Of a DNA stretch of 35,433 bases, positions 27,507 to 35,084 are shown piece by piece (positions within the stretch are counted from its first letter, which is position 1; every line of letters starts with the position of its first letter). Both the position numbers and the translations under genes were made by a program. Location: the NCBI GenBank assembly GCA_900551445.1, contig URWA01000032.1, forward strand, positions 1 to 35,433, given 5' to 3'. The notes below the pieces were generated by a model. It was not told where the DNA came from and did not search any database. It saw only the letters and a list, made by a program, of their open reading frames with translations. The DNA comes from an uncultured Bacteroides sp. GTDB lineage: Bacteria; Bacteroidota; Bacteroidia; Bacteroidales; Bacteroidaceae.

Positions 27507-27513
27507 TATTTTG
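27482..27513 (+). promoter_or_regulatory. Promoter for the beta-mannosidase/hexosaminidase operon
   Basis: TTTG (27482-27485) lies 20 bases before TTATTTTG (27506-27513), close to the -33/-7 arrangement TTTG-N19-20-TAnnTTTG. Transcription would start near 27520, about 25 bases before the GTG start codon. The element overlaps the preceding hairpin. Confidence 0.4.
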
Positions 27514-27544
27514 TACATTAAATAATGATACTTAAATCTATAGC

Positions 27545-30136
27545 GTGAAAAAAATATCCAAATTTATTCTGATGGCAGTGTGGTTCCTGACCAGTGCTTT
27601 CGGAAATTATACATGGGGAAAAAGCTTACCTCAAGTTCGTCAGTTGCATACGGGCTGGGAATTTTCAATGTATGGCAGTAACGAATGGTTGGCTGCTGAA
27701 GTTCCTGGTACGGTTCATCAAGATTTATTGACGCATGGCAAACTGCCTGATCCGTTTTATGGCATGAATGAGGAGAAAATACAGTGGGTGGAAAAAGAAG
27801 ACTGGCTGTATCGGACGTCGTTTGTGTTGAGTGAGGAAGAGATGGGTGCAGAAGGTGCGTTTCTGGTATTTGAGGGATTGGATACTTATGCAGATGTCGT
27901 TTTAAACGGTGCTTTGTTGTTACAGGCAGACAATATGTTTGTCGGTTATCGGGTGCCTGTCAAATCCGTATTGAAAAAGGGTGAAAACAAACTGGTGATA
28001 CGTTTCCGTTCACCCATTCGGGAGGCGATGCCCCAATGGGAAAGTAACGGATTCGATTATCCGGCAGATAATGACCATTTCCCACAGAAATTAAGTGTGT
28101 TTACCCGTAAAGCCCCCTATTCTTATGGCTGGGATTGGGGAATCCGTATGGTGACTTGCGGAATCTGGCGTCCTGTGTATCTGGAGTTTGTCAATAAGGC
28201 GGTGGTAGAGGATTATTTTGTACATCAGACCTCGGTCAGTGCCGCCCGTGCAGAGGTAGATAATCAAATAGAGATAAATAATATAGGCGATGACAGGCAG
28301 CAGGCTCTGGTCCGTGTCACTTACCGTTATCCGCGCGAAGCAGATAAAAGTATAGAGAAGAAGGTGGAGTTACAACCGGGACGGAATATCGTATCGCTTC
28401 CTTTGTCGGTGGAGTCGCCGCATTTGTGGATGCCCAACGGCTGGGGAGAGCCTGCGTTGTATGAGTTTGAAGCCTCGGTGTGGGTCGACGGACAGCAGGT
28501 TTCTCAGAAAAGTCACCAGATAGGGCTCCGGCAGGTGCGTGTGGTACAAGAGAAGGACAAAGAGGGAATGAGCTTCTATTTTGAGGTGAACGGCGTTCCG
28601 ATGTTTGCCAAAGGTACCAACCTGATTCCTTCCGATGCTTTGCTTCCGCGGGTGACTCGTGCCCGATATGCACGTTTGCTGGAAGATGCGCAAACATCTC
28701 ACATGAATATGATACGTGTATGGGGAGGAGGCATTTATGAAGATGACGCCTTCTTTGAAGAGGCCGACAAGCGGGGAATCCTCATCTGGCAGGATTTTAT
28801 GTTTGCTTGTACCACGTATCCACACGACCCGGCTTTCCTGCATAGGGTGTCGGAAGAAGCCGAATACAATATCAAACGATTGCGGAATCATGCCTCATTG
28901 GCCATGTGGTGTGGCAACAATGAAATTTATGAAGGCCTGCGTTATTGGGGCTGGAAAGAAAAATATACCCCGGAAGTCTATCAGCAGATGCTGAAGGGAT
29001 ACGATGTGCTTTTCCGTCAGCTTCTGCCGGCAAAGGTGAAAGAGTTGGATCCGGGCCGGTTCTATCTGGAGGGTTCTCCTTATGAGGCCAACTGGGGAAG
29101 ACCGGAAAGCTGGAAGATTGCTGACAGCCACAACTGGGGCACTTGGTACGGCCAGAAGCCTTTCGAGAGTCTGGATACGGAAATTCCCCGGTTTATGAGC
29201 GAATATGGGTTTCAGGCCTTCCCGGAAATGAAAACCATCCGTACGTTTGCTTCTCCGGAAGATTATGAGCTGGAATCGCCGGTGATGAACGCACATCAGA
29301 AGAGTACCATTGGGAATGCCTTGATAAAAAAGACGATGGCCCTCTATTATCCGGTACCGGAGAAGTTTGAGGACTTGGTGTATATGGGACTTGTCTTGCA
29401 AGGGCAGGGTATGCGTCATGGCATGGAAGCACATCGGCGGAATCGCCCGTATTGTATGGGGAGTCTGCCTTGGCAGCTGAATGACAGTTGGCCGGTGGTT
29501 TCCTGGTCGGCCATCGATTATTATGGCAACTGGAAAGCCATGCAGTATCAGACCCGCCGGGCTTTTGCTCCGGTGCTGGTGAATGCGATTCGGGAAGGCG
29601 AGAAATTACGCGTGTACGTGTTGTCCGATTGCCTGAAGGCGGAAAAAGTGACCTTGCAACTGGAATGGACTGACTTCCAGGGAAAGGTGCGTCGCCGGCA
29701 GCAGGTAGAGGGAATGTTGCCGGTCAATGCTTCGGAAGTCTTTTATGAGGAAGACTGGCAGAAGGCTTTTGCGGCCTGTGATACGACGGCTTCCTACTTG
29801 CGCATGACGTTAAAGGGAAAACAAAGCCGGAAAGTGCTTTCGGACGAAGTGTATTATCCGGTATATCCCAAGCATCAACATCTGCCACAGGCTAAGATTT
29901 CTTGTAAGAAAGTCTTAAAGGAGGGAACTTGTGAACTGACGTTGAAATCCAGCCAGCTGGCCCGCGATGTATTTATAGAAATACCGGTGCAAGGAGTACG
30001 TTTTTCAGATAATTTCTTTGACCTGTTGCCGGGAGTAACCAAGAAAGTGACGGTAACTTCGGCCGATGGAAGTCCCTTGGAAGATATTACGGTGGAAATA
30101 CATCAGCTGAGTGACATTGCAAATTCTAATTATTAA
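27545..30136 (+). CDS. GH2 beta-mannosidase
   Basis: This 863-residue protein starts at GTG 27545 (product begins MKKISKF, a lysine-rich signal peptide start); an ATG at 27572 is possible. The signal sequence covers about the first 25 residues. The N-terminal domain opens LHTGWEFSMYGSNEWLAAEV and contains VPGTVHQDLL and YGWDWG, all characteristic of the beta-mannosidase branch of GH2. The acid/base is E460 in WCGNNEIYEG and the nucleophile is E553 in FMSEYGFQAFPE. Beta-mannosidases release terminal beta-mannose, for example from Man-beta-1,4-GlcNAc of N-glycan cores or from mannan fragments. The gene is 16 bases upstream of a GH20 hexosaminidase in the same operon, which favours glycoprotein-derived substrates; this is inference. 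Confidence 0.93.
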   Translation: MKKISKFILMAVWFLTSAFGNYTWGKSLPQVRQLHTGWEFSMYGSNEWLAAEVPGTVHQDLLTHGKLPDPFYGMNEEKIQWVEKEDWLYRTSFVLSEEEMGAEGAFLVFEGLDTYADVVLNGALLLQADNMFVGYRVPVKSVLKKGENKLVIRFRSPIREAMPQWESNGFDYPADNDHFPQKLSVFTRKAPYSYGWDWGIRMVTCGIWRPVYLEFVNKAVVEDYFVHQTSVSAARAEVDNQIEINNIGDDRQQALVRVTYRYPREADKSIEKKVELQPGRNIVSLPLSVESPHLWMPNGWGEPALYEFEASVWVDGQQVSQKSHQIGLRQVRVVQEKDKEGMSFYFEVNGVPMFAKGTNLIPSDALLPRVTRARYARLLEDAQTSHMNMIRVWGGGIYEDDAFFEEADKRGILIWQDFMFACTTYPHDPAFLHRVSEEAEYNIKRLRNHASLAMWCGNNEIYEGLRYWGWKEKYTPEVYQQMLKGYDVLFRQLLPAKVKELDPGRFYLEGSPYEANWGRPESWKIADSHNWGTWYGQKPFESLDTEIPRFMSEYGFQAFPEMKTIRTFASPEDYELESPVMNAHQKSTIGNALIKKTMALYYPVPEKFEDLVYMGLVLQGQGMRHGMEAHRRNRPYCMGSLPWQLNDSWPVVSWSAIDYYGNWKAMQYQTRRAFAPVLVNAIREGEKLRVYVLSDCLKAEKVTLQLEWTDFQGKVRRRQQVEGMLPVNASEVFYEEDWQKAFAACDTTASYLRMTLKGKQSRKVLSDEVYYPVYPKHQHLPQAKISCKKVLKEGTCELTLKSSQLARDVFIEIPVQGVRFSDNFFDLLPGVTKKVTVTSADGSPLEDITVEIHQLSDIANSNY

Positions 30137-30152
30137 CCTTTATATTATCAAC

Positions 30153-32489
30153 ATGAGACCATTTTCAAAAATGAATTGCTTGGGGTTGGCATTCGCAGGA
30201 ATGTTGGCGACCTCGTGTGCGGAAAGTCCGACTGCTGTGGCAGACTATCAGATTGTGCCGATGCCATTGGAAATCACGGCGGCATCGCAAGGCTCGTTTC
30301 TGCTGAAAAGTGGAGAAACGATTTACTACACTGCCGGAAATGAGAAAATGAAGAAGAATGCCGAATTTCTGGCTACTTTCATCAAGGAACAGACGGGCAT
30401 TACACTGAAAACACAGGAAGGTGATAAGGAGGAGGGTATTGTGCTGAAACTGGGATTGGAAGCCAATTCTCCGGAAGCTTATCAGTTGACCGTAGACGGC
30501 AAGAAGGTGGTGATTACCGCTCCTTCGGAAGCCGGTGTGTTCTATGGCATCCAGACGTTGCGTAAGTCTGTGTCTGTACATGAAGGAGGGGGTGCCATTG
30601 AATTGCCCGCAGTAGAAATCAACGACAGTCCGCGCTTCAGTTATCGTGGAATGATGCTCGATGTAGGCCGCCACATGTTTACCGTGGATGAGATTAAGAC
30701 GTACATCGACATGCTGGCATTGCATAACATCAACCGCTTCCACTGGCACCTTTCAGAAGACCAGGGATGGCGTATTGAAATCAAGAAGTATCCGAAGCTG
30801 ACCGAAATCGGTTCCAAGCGTAGTGAAACGGTTATCGGACGCAACTCGGGTGAATACGATGGAAAGCCTTACGGCGGTTTCTATACCCAGGAACAGGCCA
30901 AGGAAATTGTGGCTTATGCGGCAGAACGTTATATTACGGTGATTCCGGAAATCGACATGCCGGGACACATGCAGGCAGCTTTGGCAGCGTATCCGGAACT
31001 GGGATGTACAGGTGGTCCGTATGAAGTATGGCGTATGTGGGGTATCTCCGACAATGTGCTTTGTGCCGGAAACGACAAGACCATCCAGTTTATCAAGGAT
31101 GTGTTGGCTGAGATTATCGACATCTTCCCTTCTAAATATATTCATGTAGGTGGCGACGAATGTCCGAAAGTGAAGTGGGAGACTTGTCCGAAGTGTCAGG
31201 CCCGTATCAAGGCTTTGGGTATCAAGGGCGACAGCAAGCACTCCAAGGAAGAATATTTGCAGAGCTATGTGATTCATGAAGCGGAGAAGTTCCTCACCGA
31301 GCATGGACGGAACATGATTGGATGGGATGAAATCCTGGAAGGTGGACTGGCTCCGAATGCTACAGTCATGTCTTGGAGAGGCGAAGCGGGAGGTATTGAA
31401 GCAGCCCGTCAGAAGCACAATGTCATCATGACGCCGAACACTTACCTGTATTTCGACTATTATCAGGCAAAGGATACCGACAATGAACCGCTGGCTATCG
31501 GTGGTTATCTGCCGATTGAAAGAGTGTACAGCTACGAACCGATGCCTGCTGCGCTTTCTCCGGAAGAACAGAAATACATCACGGGTGTACAGGCTAATCT
31601 GTGGACGGAATACATTCCTACACTTGCACAGGCACAGTACATGGTATTGCCGCGTATGGCAGCCCTCTGCGAAACCCAGTGGAGTGCTCCTGAAAAGAAG
31701 AAAGATTATCAGGGATTCCTGAAGCGTACGGCTCGTCTGACCAAGATTTATCAGCTGAAGGGCTGGAACTATGCGACCCATATCTTTGATGTGGACGTGA
31801 ATATTGTGCCGAATCCGGAAACCGGTAAACTGGATGTCAGTGCCGCTACGATTGATGAGGCTCCAATATACTATACACTCGACGGAACCGAACCGACAGC
31901 TTCTTCTACCAAGTTTGAAGGCAGTCTGAGCATTGATGCGGCTTGTGTATTGCGCATGATGGCCGTACGTCCGGAAGGCAATTCCCGCGTGACGCTCGAC
32001 AGCATTTCGTTCAGTAAGTCTACTGCAAAACCGATTACAATGCTGCAACCCATCAACAAGCCCTACGAGTTCAAGGGAGCGGTAACGTTGGTAGACGGTA
32101 TGACTGGCAACCGGAACTACAAGACCGGCCGCTGGATTGCGTTCTACAAGAACGATATGGAAGCCGTCATCGATTTGAAGGAAGCTACAGAAATCAGTTC
32201 CATGACCCTGCGTACTTGTGTGGAAAAAGGCGACTGGATTTTCGATGCCAGAGGCATTACCGTGGAAGTGTCTGATGACAACAAGACCTTCAAGAAGGTG
32301 GCTTCGGAAACTTATCCGGCCATGACCGAGAAGGATGCCAACCAGATTTATACGCATACCCTGAAGTTTACACCGGTAAAGGCCCGCTATGTGAAAGTGA
32401 CCGCCTTGTCTGAGAAGAATATTCCGGCATGGCACGGAGGAAAAGGCAACCCGGGTTATCTGTTTGTGGATGAAATCGTACTGAACTAA
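30153..32489 (+). CDS. GH20 beta-N-acetylhexosaminidase lipoprotein
   Basis: The protein is 778 residues from the ATG at 30153, chosen because it gives a clean lipoprotein signal (LATSC, Cys22); the frame is open back to 30111, overlapping the previous gene. A GH20b domain (about 28-150) precedes the GH20 TIM barrel (about 155-510), which begins FSYRGMMLDVGRHMF. The catalytic pair is D335-E336 in HVGGDECPK, used in substrate-assisted hydrolysis of terminal GlcNAc or GalNAc. A chitobiase-type C-terminal domain (PIYYTLDGTEPTASSTKF) and a discoidin-like F5/8C module end the chain. It follows the beta-mannosidase by 16 bases and would act on the same glycans from the cell surface or periplasmic face. 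A strong terminator follows. Confidence 0.95.
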   Translation: MRPFSKMNCLGLAFAGMLATSCAESPTAVADYQIVPMPLEITAASQGSFLLKSGETIYYTAGNEKMKKNAEFLATFIKEQTGITLKTQEGDKEEGIVLKLGLEANSPEAYQLTVDGKKVVITAPSEAGVFYGIQTLRKSVSVHEGGGAIELPAVEINDSPRFSYRGMMLDVGRHMFTVDEIKTYIDMLALHNINRFHWHLSEDQGWRIEIKKYPKLTEIGSKRSETVIGRNSGEYDGKPYGGFYTQEQAKEIVAYAAERYITVIPEIDMPGHMQAALAAYPELGCTGGPYEVWRMWGISDNVLCAGNDKTIQFIKDVLAEIIDIFPSKYIHVGGDECPKVKWETCPKCQARIKALGIKGDSKHSKEEYLQSYVIHEAEKFLTEHGRNMIGWDEILEGGLAPNATVMSWRGEAGGIEAARQKHNVIMTPNTYLYFDYYQAKDTDNEPLAIGGYLPIERVYSYEPMPAALSPEEQKYITGVQANLWTEYIPTLAQAQYMVLPRMAALCETQWSAPEKKKDYQGFLKRTARLTKIYQLKGWNYATHIFDVDVNIVPNPETGKLDVSAATIDEAPIYYTLDGTEPTASSTKFEGSLSIDAACVLRMMAVRPEGNSRVTLDSISFSKSTAKPITMLQPINKPYEFKGAVTLVDGMTGNRNYKTGRWIAFYKNDMEAVIDLKEATEISSMTLRTCVEKGDWIFDARGITVEVSDDNKTFKKVASETYPAMTEKDANQIYTHTLKFTPVKARYVKVTALSEKNIPAWHGGKGNPGYLFVDEIVLN

Positions 32490-32512
32490 ACAGACAGTTC
32501 TTTTATAACGAC

Positions 32513-32551
32513 AAAGGTCTGGCTTCCCCTATGGGGAGTCGGACCTTTTTT
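32513..32551 (+). terminator. Terminator after the GH20 gene
   Basis: AAAGGTCTGGCTTCCCC and its partner GGGGAGTCGGACCTTT form a stem with a few wobble pairs around a tiny loop, followed by six T. It ends the mannosidase/hexosaminidase operon. Confidence 0.85.
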
Positions 32552-32572
32552 ATGCATTTTTTGAAAGGAGCA

Positions 32573-32604
32573 TTTGAATTGTCGACCGACGATGTATATC
32601 TTTG
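32573..32604 (+). promoter_or_regulatory. Promoter for rdgB
   Basis: TTTG (32573-32576), a 20-base spacer and TATCTTTG (32597-32604) make a textbook Bacteroidetes -33/-7 promoter. Transcription would start near 32611, about 26 bases before the ATG. Confidence 0.7.
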
Positions 32605-32636
32605 TACCTGTAAATGTGATTATTTAGAACAACTGC

Positions 32637-33230
32637 ATGATGAAAAAGAAGTTGGTTTTTGCTACGAACAATGCCCATAAGCTGGACGAAATACGGGCCA
32701 TATTGGGTGAGAAAGTAGATGTATTGAGTTTGAAGGATATCCATTGCGAGGCAGATATTCCTGAAACGGCAGACACCTTGGAAGGAAATGCAACGCTCAA
32801 GGCAGAGTATATTTATCAGCACTATGGGCTGGACTGTTTTGCGGATGATACAGGTCTGGAGGTGGAGGCACTGAACGGAGCACCCGGTGTGTATTCGGCA
32901 CGTTATGCGGGCGGTGAAGGACACGATTCGGAGGCCAACATGAAGAAGTTGCTGGCCGAGCTGGAAGGAAAAGACAACCGGAAGGCACAGTTCCGTACGG
33001 CCATCTGCCTGATAGAAGGAGGACAGTCGCACCTGTTTGAAGGAATCGTAAAAGGTGAAATCATCCGGGAGAAACGGGGAGCCTCAGGCTTTGGTTACGA
33101 TCCGGTGTTTGTACCCGAAGGCTATGCCGAGACCTTTGCCGAGATGGGGGCAGAAGAAAAGAATAAAATCAGCCACCGGGCAAGAGCCGTACAGCATTTG
33201 TGTGAATATCTGAACGGACAGCTTTCTTAA
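32637..33230 (+). CDS. rdgB: Non-canonical purine NTP pyrophosphatase (RdgB/HAM1 family)
   Basis: This 197-residue cytoplasmic enzyme hydrolyses dITP, ITP and XTP to the monophosphates, keeping deaminated purines out of DNA and RNA. The family signatures are all present: the N-terminal FATNNAHKLDEI, the substrate region TLEGNATLKA, the catalytic segment FADDTGLEVEALNGAPGVYSARYAG-like stretch (about residues 69-89), GFGYDPVF, and the C-terminal KNKISHRARA with the SHR motif. The length is normal. Two ATG codons in a row (32637 and 32640) make the exact first residue uncertain. It is monocistronic under its own promoter. Its stop codon shares the bases TTAA with the stop of the convergent regulator gene, and no terminator hairpin separates them. 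Confidence 0.96.
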   Translation: MMKKKLVFATNNAHKLDEIRAILGEKVDVLSLKDIHCEADIPETADTLEGNATLKAEYIYQHYGLDCFADDTGLEVEALNGAPGVYSARYAGGEGHDSEANMKKLLAELEGKDNRKAQFRTAICLIEGGQSHLFEGIVKGEIIREKRGASGFGYDPVFVPEGYAETFAEMGAEEKNKISHRARAVQHLCEYLNGQLS

Positions 33231-34213
33231 TTTGAAACATTGTCCGCAGTAAGCGTACACTTCAAATAATATCCCCGTCCTTTGACGGTGACAATCCGAT
33301 AATCCGGGAAGTCTTGCAGGACTTTCCGGATTATTTGTATATGAGCCTCCAGTTTTTCGTCTGCTTGGGCATCATGCGGCCAGCAGGTAGCTTGGATGTC
33401 CTTCCGGTCCACACATTCTCCATTCTTCTCCCACAATTGATGGAGAATCTGTAAGTCCAGACGAGAGATGGCACATTGCATGCCGTTGATGAGGAGGACC
33501 TGATGCGTCAGATCGATGTAAAGCTCTTTTGCAGGCTTTTTCGGCCGTTTTTTATATCGTAGGTAAAGAAGTACACCTCCGGCAAGCAACACCAGACAAA
33601 AGGCTCCATAACAAGCCACAGGGACATAACGCAACAGCGTAAGGAAGTCATAGTCTGTCCATCCTTGCAACTGGAGACTGTGTGTCAGGTCGAGCCGATA
33701 GACGGGGGTTCGATAGGCTGAGGCTGTCGGCAGGATGCCTGCCCGTGTCTGGGTGCGGGCCTGCGTGTGGGTATAGAATACGCCGGCCATCCCGCTGATG
33801 TGTCTTTGGGCGAGTTGTGCCTGAAACAGCTGGTTGATTTGCTCGGCATCGGCTGGCAGGATATCGTCCAGCAGGTATTCATTCAGCATTTTCCGGGCAG
33901 TGGCTTCCGGAAGGCTGTCCTGGAATACGTAAGTCGTTTTTTTCTCCAGGGTCTGGAGGGTATAACTCTTGATTTTCCGATTGGATACGGGAGCGAGGAG
34001 ATAGGCTTTGAGCGCAGGGTCTACGTAGAGGCGTGTGTCGGTCTGAAAAGTGTGCAACCGGTCTTCATAATGCAGGCGTTCGGCTTCTCGTAAGGCCTCG
34101 TTGATGGCCGTGTGTACCTGCGTCTGGCTGCAGCGGAAGGCGATGCCGCAGATGGCAATACCGGCGAGGAAAAAGGTGGCGGCAAACAGGAGTGTGGTAG
34201 TTCTTTTTTTCAT
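33227..34213 (-). CDS. Membrane-anchored protein with C-terminal OmpR/PhoB-type winged-helix DNA-binding domain
   Basis: The protein is 328 residues from the ATG at 34213. A first membrane span lies at about 6-27 and a second at about 193-219, with an extracytoplasmic region of about 165 residues between them (predicted helical, no recognised domain). After the KKRPKK stop-transfer segment, residues about 229-318 form a winged helix of the Trans_reg_C type (SRLDLQILHQLWEKNG, then AHIQIIRKVLQ and the wing YRIVTVKGRGYYLK). No receiver or kinase domain is present. This suggests a one-component sensor that binds DNA while tethered to the inner membrane, in reverse order to ToxR, whose DNA-binding domain is N-terminal. 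Target genes are unknown. It is followed without a terminator by rdgB on the other strand. Confidence 0.8.
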   Translation of the reverse strand: MKKRTTTLLFAATFFLAGIAICGIAFRCSQTQVHTAINEALREAERLHYEDRLHTFQTDTRLYVDPALKAYLLAPVSNRKIKSYTLQTLEKKTTYVFQDSLPEATARKMLNEYLLDDILPADAEQINQLFQAQLAQRHISGMAGVFYTHTQARTQTRAGILPTASAYRTPVYRLDLTHSLQLQGWTDYDFLTLLRYVPVACYGAFCLVLLAGGVLLYLRYKKRPKKPAKELYIDLTHQVLLINGMQCAISRLDLQILHQLWEKNGECVDRKDIQATCWPHDAQADEKLEAHIQIIRKVLQDFPDYRIVTVKGRGYYLKCTLTADNVSN

Positions 34214-34231
34214 GACAGCTTTCTTTGAGGG

Positions 34232-34262
34232 CAAATTAAAGGAAAAAAAGCGGGAATTCAAA
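34232..34262 (-). promoter_or_regulatory. Promoter candidate for the membrane-anchored regulator
   Basis: On the minus strand TTTG (34262-34259), 19 bases and TTAATTTG (34239-34232) approximate the -33/-7 pattern with one mismatch. The start would be only about 12 bases before the ATG. Confidence 0.35.
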
Positions 34263-34298
34263 AACGTAAGGGTGTACATGAAAAAGCGGACTTGCCTG

Positions 34299-34372
34299 TT
34301 TTAGGTTTCCCGGCAAGGAAACATACGTTTCCCGGAGCAGAGCCCTATGTTTCTCAGCCAGAAAACATAAGT
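34299..34372 (-). repeat. 74-base palindromic repeat, copy B
   Basis: The reverse complement of this segment aligns gaplessly with 17753-17826, 54 of 74 identical. Inner arms GGAAAC and GTTTCC around GTAT form a perfect small palindrome here. A further related block (GGGAAACGTAG) follows at 34382-34392, suggesting that the unit can be extended. It lies 86 bases before the ATG of the membrane-anchored regulator, with the CCTAAAA end pointing toward that gene, the same relation as copy A to GH2. Confidence 0.65.
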
Positions 34373-34433
34373 TTCCGCTTTGGGAAACGTAGAAAAGAAC
34401 GAGGTCTTTTCAGGAAAATGTACCTGCGTTTGC

Positions 34434-35084
34434 TTATCTTTCTTTCAGGTATTGTGCTACTTTCTCAAAAAACTGGGAGATGTGGGCTCCGTCTACAAAC
34501 GCATGACTCACTGTCAGGGCGATGGGCATTACCAGCCGTCCTTCCCGTTTGACGGCCTTTCCTGCGTTCATCAGCGGGTAATCCAACGGATGGCCTGGGG
34601 CATACTGCGTGTAGGAGATGGACGTGAAATACAGCTTGGGGGTCGCGCTGAGCAGGATGACGTCGAAATCTCCCCGTGCGGCTATTTCCTTGTCGGTACC
34701 GTACGGGTCTCCATCTTCCGGAATGGAAGTGATGATGCGCCGGGCTTCCTCGTAGAAGGTCCTGAAATCACTTTGCCAGGGGATACGTACGGTGTAGAAG
34801 GTCTTTCCGGGGACGGCAATCGGGGTGGTGATGTCTACGGTGTCATGGTAGACCACCTGTCCGTCCTTGTCCCATCGGTAGCGGAACTCCTTGATTTCGT
34901 TGGCCGCACGGAGTATGGCATACAGGTAATACAGGAAAAAGGAATCTCCTTTGGCCTTGGCTTCAGCGTAAGCCTCCGTACAGTCCACTTCGCTGGTGAG
35001 GGCAATCCAAGAGTTATGGAAGTCGCGGAAGAAGAGGTAATTGTCCTTCCGCTCCCAGTTGTCAATGTCAATCAGGTGTTTCAT
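34434..35084 (-). CDS. Chloramphenicol acetyltransferase-fold acyltransferase
   Basis: This 216-residue cytoplasmic protein matches the CAT family in length and layout. The catalytic motif is SHAFVDGAH (193-201), corresponding to HHAxxDGxH in CatA; His194 would be the general base and Asp198 the structural aspartate. LYFTSISYTQYAPGHPL (151-167) matches the CAT segment before the active site. The usual first His of the HH pair is Ser here, which does not remove the catalytic His. Such CAT-like proteins are common on Bacteroides chromosomes and need not give chloramphenicol resistance; the natural acceptor is unknown. The start overlaps the stop of the ketopantoate reductase gene by 4 bases (ATGA), so the two are co-translated. 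Confidence 0.85.
   Translation of the reverse strand: MKHLIDIDNWERKDNYLFFRDFHNSWIALTSEVDCTEAYAEAKAKGDSFFLYYLYAILRAANEIKEFRYRWDKDGQVVYHDTVDITTPIAVPGKTFYTVRIPWQSDFRTFYEEARRIITSIPEDGDPYGTDKEIAARGDFDVILLSATPKLYFTSISYTQYAPGHPLDYPLMNAGKAVKREGRLVMPIALTVSHAFVDGAHISQFFEKVAQYLKER

Noticed and set aside
30753..32435. Long minus-strand open frame (560 codons) opposite the GH20 gene
   Set aside because: It is a shadow of the GH20 catalytic domain; the translation is low in family-like motifs and rich in His, Arg and Cys, typical of antisense frames.
34434..35084. Acquired chloramphenicol-resistance gene
   Set aside because: There is no mobile element nearby, and the gene is translationally coupled to a housekeeping gene; it looks like a chromosomal CAT-fold protein of unknown substrate.
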